Shown here: one piece after another, positions 57,176 to 64,000 of the stretch
Numbering within the stretch: the stretch's first letter is position 1
Layout: each line of letters starts with the position of its first letter
DNA from: Sphingobacterium athyrii
GTDB taxonomy: Bacteria > Bacteroidota > Bacteroidia > Sphingobacteriales > Sphingobacteriaceae
NCBI RefSeq assembly: GCF_003071065.1
Contig: NZ_QCXX01000001.1
Coordinates: 372,001 to 436,000, forward strand
Direction: 5' to 3'
DNA: 64,000 bases
Program-made: the position numbers and the translations under genes
Notes under the pieces: model-generated
Told to the model about the DNA's origin: nothing
Seen by the model: only the letters and a program-made list of their open reading frames with translations
Database searches by the model: none

Positions 57176-59626
57176 CTATTTTTTTAACCGGTTATCCTCA
57201 TCATTATTTCCGGCCCGCTTATCCACGGATTTAATATTGATGTTTCCGAAACGGTAAGAAAGTGAAAGCCGGATCACTCTACTGTCATATCCATTGCGAA
57301 TGCGATAATATCCGTTTTCCTGAACACTGGACAACCGACGCTGACCCCTGGTATTCAAGATATCGTTGACAGCCAGCTTGACATTCAGCTTTTTGTCGAA
57401 AAATGTTTTCCCTGCTCCAAGATCTATCCCATAGTAAGATTTAAAACTAAACACACCATAGACAGCCGGAGAGAAATAATTGGCGGTCAGTTCCACATTG
57501 CTTGTCTCTCCAATACGGATATCATGATTGGAGCTCACCTGAAAAGATAGTTTTTCCAATTGCCGCTGAGCACCCGAACGCTCATCAAAATTATATTTAC
57601 TGTAGAACGCAGTCACATTGTTGGAAGTGGTCCACCATTTAAGCACTTTAACCGGTATATTGATATTCATGTTATAATAATCGAAATAGGTCAGGTTTCG
57701 ATCTGTCTGTGCAATGGCCTTGGTTTCTGAATTGCTCTCAATTACCTGAGTGATCGCATCGTTTGTCCTTTTGTAGCCAAGGCTCAACAAATAACGTTCC
57801 TTAAAGGTGTAATTCAGTTCGTAGGAGTTGGTATATTGAGGATTCAAATAAGGATTGCCGAATTGATAGGTATATTGATCCAGGTAGTAGATAAATGGAT
57901 TCAATGCACCATAATCCGGCCGGTCTATCCTTCGGCTGTAACTCAGACCAAGCTTATGCTTATCGTTGATCTGTTGCTGTATAAATACCGTGGGAAAGAA
58001 ATCCGTATAATTACGTTTTGTCTGCTGCCCTAAGGTTACTGAATTGCCCAATGAACTTGTATTTTCAACACGGAGCCCCGTTTGCACGGAAAACTTTCCA
58101 AAGGACTTATTCAAGGTAAGGTATGCCGCCGCAATGTTTTCGTTGTATAAAAACTGATTACTCTGGTCTTCATTTGGGACAAATTCCCCTGCTGTGTTTT
58201 GATCCTCATAGACCAGATTGTTATCTGTTTTCACACGGCTGTATTTTAAACCCGCTTCGAGTTTTGTCGTTTTATCAAATGGATGGATAAAATCGGTTTT
58301 GAAAACTAAAATTTTGGTGTTGGATAACATATCGTTTCGGAATACATTTGGCGCCTTAAATTCCACCCAATTTGGATCCAGAAAACGATTTTTCACCATG
58401 CTGTTATCGTGATTCTTGGAATACGAATAGTCTGCATTGGCTGTTAGTTCAGTCCCCAGGGTATCGAATGTCTTTTTGTAATTGAGGTTGTAAGCCAGGT
58501 AATGATAGGCAAAATCCGAAAAGTTACTTCCCTGTACCACGGAGTCCAATTTCCCTTTTTGTGAAGCAATCAGATTATCCCCTTGTCGTGTTGAATTGCC
58601 GCTGCTGACATTACCATTGACAACAAAACCCAGCACCTGCTGTTCACCGAGGTTAAAATCAGCAGCGAATTTAAAATTATGCGCACGGTAACGAAATTTG
58701 GAGTAAGAATCTGAATTGAAATAAGTAGTCCCCGTTGAATCATTGACAGAGCGATCGATCGTTAAATCATTAAATCCTAAACTGTTATTATAATTATAGG
58801 ATGCAAAAATATTCGCCCAACTATTTCGATGATTGACTAAGAAACCGCCGTCACCTTTCGTATATTTCCCCTGCCCCAGATTTAGATTCAGGCTAACATT
58901 GCTGCCAAATTGTGTATTTTTTTTGGTTTTGATATTGATAATACCTGCGTTACCGGCAGCATCGTATTTAGCCGGTGGATTGGTAAGCACTTCAATTGAT
59001 GTAATTGAATTTGAAGCCGTATTTTCCAGCAGTCGGCTAACTTCATCCGCCGAAAGATAAGTAGGCTTGCCATCAATCATAATAATTACATTACTTTTTC
59101 CGCGGAGATTGATTTTCTTATTATCCAAAGTAACCCCCGGAACTTTTTGTAAGAGTTCCAATGCATTGTTCCCCGTCGCCAAGATACTATTTTCCACATT
59201 CAGCACAATTTTATCAATTTGACTTTCAATTAGAGGTTTCTTACCAACAACCTGAGCCTCGCTCAGCACTTTTGATACGGCCTCTAAACGAATGGTATCC
59301 AAAGACAATATATCACCCTTCCTTAGGGTTATTTCACTGGAACTGTACGTCGTATACCCCACCGTCGAAACCTGCATCGTATATTTACCTTCGGGCACTC
59401 CCAAAAATTCAACTCCGCCATTCTCCTTAGATACGGTTCCTTTCAGCAGGATACCTCCGGGATTACGGAGCAGTGAAATACTCGCCGCAGCAAGCGGCCC
59501 GCCATCCCGGCCGACCACAACCGCATTTAACTTTCCGCCATTCGATTGCGCAAAAACAGTCCCCAAAAAGGAAAATAGCATGATCATAGTAGCGAATAGC
59601 AGCAGTTTATTTTTATTTAGTTTCAT
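57176..59626 (-). CDS. Outer membrane beta-barrel receptor (TonB-dependent-receptor-like) with carboxypeptidase-like domain
   Basis: The protein has 816 residues. A signal peptide (KLLLFATMIMLFSFLGTVFA) is followed by a CarboxypepD_reg-like domain (about 30-115, including GVPEGKYTMQVSTVGYTTY). A plug domain comes next, with LRGKSNVIIMIDGKPTYLSA and ITSIEVLTNPPAKYDAAGNA, and then a long barrel of the OMP_b-brl_3 type rich in aromatic strands. No SusD gene is beside it. The cargo is unknown; a peptide, metal or signal role is as likely as a glycan. Confidence 0.9.
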   Translation of the reverse strand: MKLNKNKLLLFATMIMLFSFLGTVFAQSNGGKLNAVVVGRDGGPLAAASISLLRNPGGILLKGTVSKENGGVEFLGVPEGKYTMQVSTVGYTTYSSSEITLRKGDILSLDTIRLEAVSKVLSEAQVVGKKPLIESQIDKIVLNVENSILATGNNALELLQKVPGVTLDNKKINLRGKSNVIIMIDGKPTYLSADEVSRLLENTASNSITSIEVLTNPPAKYDAAGNAGIINIKTKKNTQFGSNVSLNLNLGQGKYTKGDGGFLVNHRNSWANIFASYNYNNSLGFNDLTIDRSVNDSTGTTYFNSDSYSKFRYRAHNFKFAADFNLGEQQVLGFVVNGNVSSGNSTRQGDNLIASQKGKLDSVVQGSNFSDFAYHYLAYNLNYKKTFDTLGTELTANADYSYSKNHDNSMVKNRFLDPNWVEFKAPNVFRNDMLSNTKILVFKTDFIHPFDKTTKLEAGLKYSRVKTDNNLVYEDQNTAGEFVPNEDQSNQFLYNENIAAAYLTLNKSFGKFSVQTGLRVENTSSLGNSVTLGQQTKRNYTDFFPTVFIQQQINDKHKLGLSYSRRIDRPDYGALNPFIYYLDQYTYQFGNPYLNPQYTNSYELNYTFKERYLLSLGYKRTNDAITQVIESNSETKAIAQTDRNLTYFDYYNMNINIPVKVLKWWTTSNNVTAFYSKYNFDERSGAQRQLEKLSFQVSSNHDIRIGETSNVELTANYFSPAVYGVFSFKSYYGIDLGAGKTFFDKKLNVKLAVNDILNTRGQRRLSSVQENGYYRIRNGYDSRVIRLSLSYRFGNINIKSVDKRAGNNDEDNRLKK

Positions 59627-59981
59627 AACATAATTTCTTTATTCCATCAATTGGATCGTCATTGTTTATTTAGATGACAACAAACATCGTGTATTCATTA
59701 CACCTTGACTAGGGGAAATAGACGGATAGCCAAAAACCGTCGGCGGGTGGCTAAATAAGCTCGGTAAATTGCTTTTCAGGTTTTCTCGGCCACGGCATAT
59801 TATTCATCCCAAAAAAGTGCCGTACATTTCTTTCAGGAGCGCCGGAGAACAAGATTTCACAAAGCAACTGTTTCAAAATAAAAATTCAAAAAATCAATAT
59901 TATTCAAAATAAATAAAATGAATACGAGAAATATTAAGCATAATATTTGTATTTTTGCATCGAAAATTAGTAAACTGATTG
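59627..59981. other. Divergent gene-free stretch between the receptor and FUSC genes
   Basis: It holds promoters for both neighbours. TATTTTTG at 59950-59957 matches the -7 consensus exactly for the FUSC gene, 25 bases before its ATG; a -33 element at proper spacing is not evident. The rest has no hairpin or frame I can support. Confidence 0.4.
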
Positions 59982-62006
59982 ATGAGCATTGTATCATTAA
60001 AGAAAAGATTCTACCGTATTTATAGCCAAGTTATGCGATTTGTCCAAGGTGAACACTTTGGTGATGCCCTGCGTAATGTCTCCATCAGCATTCTTCCAAG
60101 TCTGGCCATCTATTTATTGGGCACACCCGCAGGCACCGCCATTGGTATTGGTGTCGGCTCCTTGTTGACGACACTGACTGATCCTCCCGGTAACCGAAAG
60201 GATAAACTATCCTCTGCCCTGGTATGCATTCCGACTTTCTTTCTTGCGTCATTTCTTACAGCTTACTTCTTTCCTTACCATTGGCCTTTGGTCATTCTGC
60301 TAAGTTTGGCGGGATTTACTTTTACCTTATATGGTTTGTTCGGACCACGTTATGCTGCTATCGGCAACATGACTTTAATCTTAATGAGTTTTGTCATCGG
60401 CCTGGCACCAAAACATCCGCTGGAAGTCAGCCTGCAAATTACGACTGGCGCGGCGATTTATTATGCTTTTAGCCTGCTACAGGCCTACATAAGGCCGTAT
60501 CGTTCCCTAAAACATGCGATGGCCAATGGTTTTCAGGGTTTATCTCAATTTTTACTGGTCCGTGCGCAATCCTATGATCCCGATATTCCACTGGGTATTA
60601 CCTATAGCCGTGTAGGAAAAATTCACGGTCAGATCAGTGAACAGCAAGAACAGATACGATCCTTACTCTTCCGGGAGAAAAGAATCATCGGCCATCAATG
60701 GCCTAAGAGTAATTATTGGCTGAGTCAGGTTTACGGCCTCATTGATCTACACGAGCTTATTATTGCACTTGATCATGACTATGATGCCATTCGAAAGAAT
60801 CTTGCCGATACCGGGAGCCTTCCTGTGATCCGCCGTGCAATAAAATTATTGGCACTGGAAATCGAAAGTTTTTCACAACCGAATAAAAGGTTCAGCCATG
60901 CACAACAATTGTATTATAATACGATTAAACTGAATGAGTTGTTGAACGAGCTGAAAAATATTCAGCAGCAACAAATCGGATCAGCAGGCCCGATTCTATC
61001 GGCTATCATCAACAACATGGAATCTATTCTTGAAGTACTCCGCCGAATCCAGGTTGCTTTTTATCAGAATCAGGAAATTCAGGACAAAATCGGTACCGAG
61101 GAATATCAACAATTTATCAATCGTCCTTTGGGCAGTCTGGGGGAGATCAAAGATAAGCTGCACCTAAAAAATCCGCTGTTTCGTTTTGCACTCCGCATGG
61201 CTATACTTTTTGGTATTGGCGCATTGATCGGGATTCTATTTCTGGATTTCAAATATACCTATTGGATCTTATTGACGATTGCCATCGTGGCAAGGCCAGC
61301 ATTTTCGATGACCAAGACCCGCAATATCGAACGTATTGCCGGGACATTTTCAGGTATTTTGATCGGCATCTCCTGTTTGGCTTGCTTCGAAAGTCTTCCC
61401 TTATTACTTAGTTTATCGGCCACAGGTCTCTTCGGATTCTTTTTATTCAACCGATCCAACTATATGGTCAGTGTAGTTTTTATCACACTGGGTGTTGTCA
61501 TTGCACTAAATTTATTCGAAGGTAATATTAATCTTATTCTCGGTAGCCGTATGGCTTTTACCCTGGTTGGCGCACTGCTCACCATTGCAGGATATTTCCT
61601 GATTCCCGTGCGTCAAAGCTCAAGCATGGTCCACCTGGCCAAGGAGGTCGCACGCTACAATCAGCATTATTTTCAGATGATCAACAAGCGCCTATCCGAC
61701 AACCTGCAGAGCTCTTTTGATATCAGATTAGCACGAAAAAAAGCACAAACGGCAATGGCTCTATTTTCTGATTCCATTAACCAAATGAAGAAGGAACCTG
61801 AACATAAGTGGATTGATTGGTCCCATATTCACCACTTTCAGGCGCTCTCCTACCGCATCAACTCGCACCTGGTCGGGCTTTCGATTTCCATCAGCAAAAA
61901 TCCTGAGGTTCTGCACAACGACATTTATAGCCGAATAGATGAGTTAAAACCGCTTTTGACAGATTTGGATCAAATCGCGGAACATATTGCGCTCGCTAAA
62001 AGGTAG
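59982..62006 (+). CDS. FUSC-family inner membrane protein (YccS/YhfK-like)
   Basis: The protein has 674 residues. Two blocks of membrane helices (about 35-175 and 395-540) frame a soluble helical part, and a second soluble part ends the protein: the layout of YccS-like FUSC proteins. The first block reads SISILPSLAIYLLGTPAGTA, and the second ends IALNLFEGNINLILGSRMAF. Relatives are putative efflux or aromatic-acid exporters. ATG 59982 is used; the frame before it needs TTG. Confidence 0.85.
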   Translation: MSIVSLKKRFYRIYSQVMRFVQGEHFGDALRNVSISILPSLAIYLLGTPAGTAIGIGVGSLLTTLTDPPGNRKDKLSSALVCIPTFFLASFLTAYFFPYHWPLVILLSLAGFTFTLYGLFGPRYAAIGNMTLILMSFVIGLAPKHPLEVSLQITTGAAIYYAFSLLQAYIRPYRSLKHAMANGFQGLSQFLLVRAQSYDPDIPLGITYSRVGKIHGQISEQQEQIRSLLFREKRIIGHQWPKSNYWLSQVYGLIDLHELIIALDHDYDAIRKNLADTGSLPVIRRAIKLLALEIESFSQPNKRFSHAQQLYYNTIKLNELLNELKNIQQQQIGSAGPILSAIINNMESILEVLRRIQVAFYQNQEIQDKIGTEEYQQFINRPLGSLGEIKDKLHLKNPLFRFALRMAILFGIGALIGILFLDFKYTYWILLTIAIVARPAFSMTKTRNIERIAGTFSGILIGISCLACFESLPLLLSLSATGLFGFFLFNRSNYMVSVVFITLGVVIALNLFEGNINLILGSRMAFTLVGALLTIAGYFLIPVRQSSSMVHLAKEVARYNQHYFQMINKRLSDNLQSSFDIRLARKKAQTAMALFSDSINQMKKEPEHKWIDWSHIHHFQALSYRINSHLVGLSISISKNPEVLHNDIYSRIDELKPLLTDLDQIAEHIALAKR

Positions 62007-62066
62007 TAGAAAAGCGATGGCGAAGATGTATTTATAAAATAGTTTTAATTAAAAAAATGATTTTCT

Positions 62067-62097
62067 TTTGCATTAATAGAAAAGAAGTTTATATTTG
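62067..62097 (+). promoter_or_regulatory. Promoter of the metY operon
   Basis: TTTG (62067-62070) and TATATTTG (62090-62097) are 19 bases apart, an exact match to the Bacteroidota consensus. The predicted start near 62102 is about 50 bases before the riboswitch. Confidence 0.7.
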
Positions 62098-62152
62098 CAA
62101 TGTCTTCAGATGAAGATTTCTAATCAACACCTTCCTTAATCTGCAGGTCTTG

Positions 62153-62263
62153 ATTTATAAAGAAGTGGCGAGAGACTGGCTCTATGACCCACTGGCAACC
62201 TTCAATTTGGTTGAAAAGGTGCCAAATCCTGTCCAAAGCAATATCGCTTTGGAGCATATAAAT
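62153..62263 (+). promoter_or_regulatory. SAM-I riboswitch
   Basis: Core elements are in order: GGCGAGAGACTGGC, CTATGACCC, CTGGCAACC, AAGGTGCCAAATCCTG, a hairpin CAAAGC-aatatc-GCTTTG, and an outer stem ATTTATA (62153-62159) / TATAAAT (62257-62263). It precedes metY and metX, whose products make methionine. SAM binding should lower expression. A short reading frame begins 12 bases after the aptamer. Confidence 0.88.
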
Positions 62264-62274
62264 GAAATAAGACA

Positions 62275-62409
62275 ATGATTATTACATTACAGAAAACCAT
62301 CAACAATTTAGGTTTGTTTCAGACAAACCAGCTAACAGGTAAAGAAGCGACACATAGCAATGCCATGTCTATGCGAATGCGCATGCATACGCACCTTCCA
62401 ACTTGTTAA
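62275..62409 (+). CDS. Candidate Met-rich leader peptide
   Basis: A 44-codon frame from ATG 62275 ends TAA 62407-62409; a shorter start at ATG 62365 would give MSMRMRMHTHLPTC, with 4 Met in 14 residues and Cys as last residue. It sits between the SAM riboswitch and metY. The codons Met-His-Thr-His-Leu (from 62383) overlap one arm of a predicted long-range stem. This arrangement resembles leader peptides that sense an amino acid by ribosome stalling. No protein family is recognised; expression is untested. Confidence 0.5.
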   Translation: MIITLQKTINNLGLFQTNQLTGKEATHSNAMSMRMRMHTHLPTC

Positions 62410-62481
62410 GAATCATTTTCCTTTTTCCCGGATTACGATATTAACAGACCTTTTCAACAGGTGTGTATGCTTTCTTTTTTT
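62385..62481 (+). promoter_or_regulatory. Candidate transcription attenuator of metY
   Basis: GCATACGCACCT (62385-62396, inside the leader frame) can pair over all 12 bases, one G·U, with AGGTGTGTATGC (62459-62470). The second arm is followed directly by TTTCTTTTTTTC, a U-rich end. A competing local hairpin ACAGACCT / AGGTGTGT (62444-62451 / 62459-62466) shares the second arm. A ribosome on the leader frame would cover the first arm. Confidence 0.5.
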
Positions 62482-62516
62482 CTTGTGAATACTTTTTTTG
62501 AACCCTTAAAATCTGA

Positions 62517-63833
<1,317 letters not shown>

Positions 63834-63860
63834 TCAAATACATTCCTAAATTTAAACGTA

Positions 63861-64000
63861 ATGAGCAGGCATATTTATCAGCATCAGGAGCCCTTTGTAT
63901 TTGAAAACGGCAGGGAGCTTATCGATTTACAGATCAGCTATGAAGTATTTGGAGAACTGAACGCAGATCGCAGCAATGTAGTCTGGGTTTGTCATGCCTT
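63861..64000 (+). CDS. metX: Homoserine O-acetyltransferase, N-terminal fragment (3' end outside window)
   Basis: The frame starts ATG 63861 and is open to the window end (46 codons). The N-terminus SRHIYQHQEPFVFENGRELI, then ISYEVFGELNADRSNVVWV and CHAL, matches MetX, an alpha/beta-hydrolase-fold enzyme that acetylates homoserine. The catalytic Ser is beyond the window. It is in the metY operon. Confidence 0.9.
   Translation, partial: MSRHIYQHQEPFVFENGRELIDLQISYEVFGELNADRSNVVWVCHA

Overview
The window reads as chromosomal DNA of a Bacteroidota bacterium, most likely a Sphingobacterium or close relative. The signs are: promoters of the TTTG / TAnnTTTG type; few Shine-Dalgarno sites; a type III glutamine synthetase; an outer-membrane beta-barrel receptor with a carboxypeptidase-like N-terminal domain; a DUF5690 transporter; a YaiO barrel; and a thiamine operon in the order thiS-thiC-tenI-thiE-thiG-thiH-thiF. 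Gene density is high and most genes are core or accessory metabolism. I see no prophage, insertion sequence or CRISPR array.

Layout. 1-2229: end of an HMG-CoA reductase gene, then a CDP-alcohol phosphatidyltransferase, a CdsA-type cytidylyltransferase and a dolichol/phytol-kinase-like protein, suggesting a lipid-activation module. 2315-4969: secreted alpha-L-rhamnosidase. 5150-11260: thiamine operon behind a promoter and a TPP riboswitch. 11341-21368: an envelope polysaccharide-like locus, with a YaiO barrel convergent on a four-gene operon (hybrid histidine kinase, receiver, membrane HEAT protein, and a GT2 glycosyltransferase fused to an LTA-synthase-like phosphatase). 21694-24979: FAD oxidase, DUF5690 transporter and XRE-cupin regulator, possibly for an aminophosphonate. 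25101-30275: GH16 lipoprotein, SnoaL-like lipoprotein, an Mhq-like trio (VOC dioxygenase, acetyltransferase, esterase) and a Gfo/Idh/MocA oxidoreductase. 30659-36666: cold-shock protein, DEAD-box helicase, cation/proton antiporter, LytS/LytTR pair and a metal-chaperone-like protein without cysteines. 36767-45474: beta-oxidation genes beside the methylcitrate cycle (prpB, prpC, prpD), which links fatty-acid breakdown to propionyl-CoA disposal. 45892-47911: RtcB2-PrfH RNA-repair and ribosome-rescue pair. 48146-50947: aspartyl protease with PDZ, a candidate 28-codon gene with its own promoter and terminator, a 21-bp minisatellite, and tRNA-Leu(CAA). 51062-62006: SIMPL protein, S9 peptidase, glnN, outer-membrane receptor and FUSC-type membrane protein. 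62067-64000: methionine operon (metY, start of metX).

The most unusual signals are two. First, the metY leader carries a SAM-I riboswitch and then a Met-rich short reading frame whose Met/His codons can pair over 12 bases with a segment directly before a U-rich tract. This looks like a ribosome-dependent attenuator stacked behind the riboswitch. Second, the glycosyltransferase-phosphatase fusion sits in a signalling operon and shares overlapping stop codons with a YaiO barrel gene. All functions here are read from sequence only; no database search was possible.
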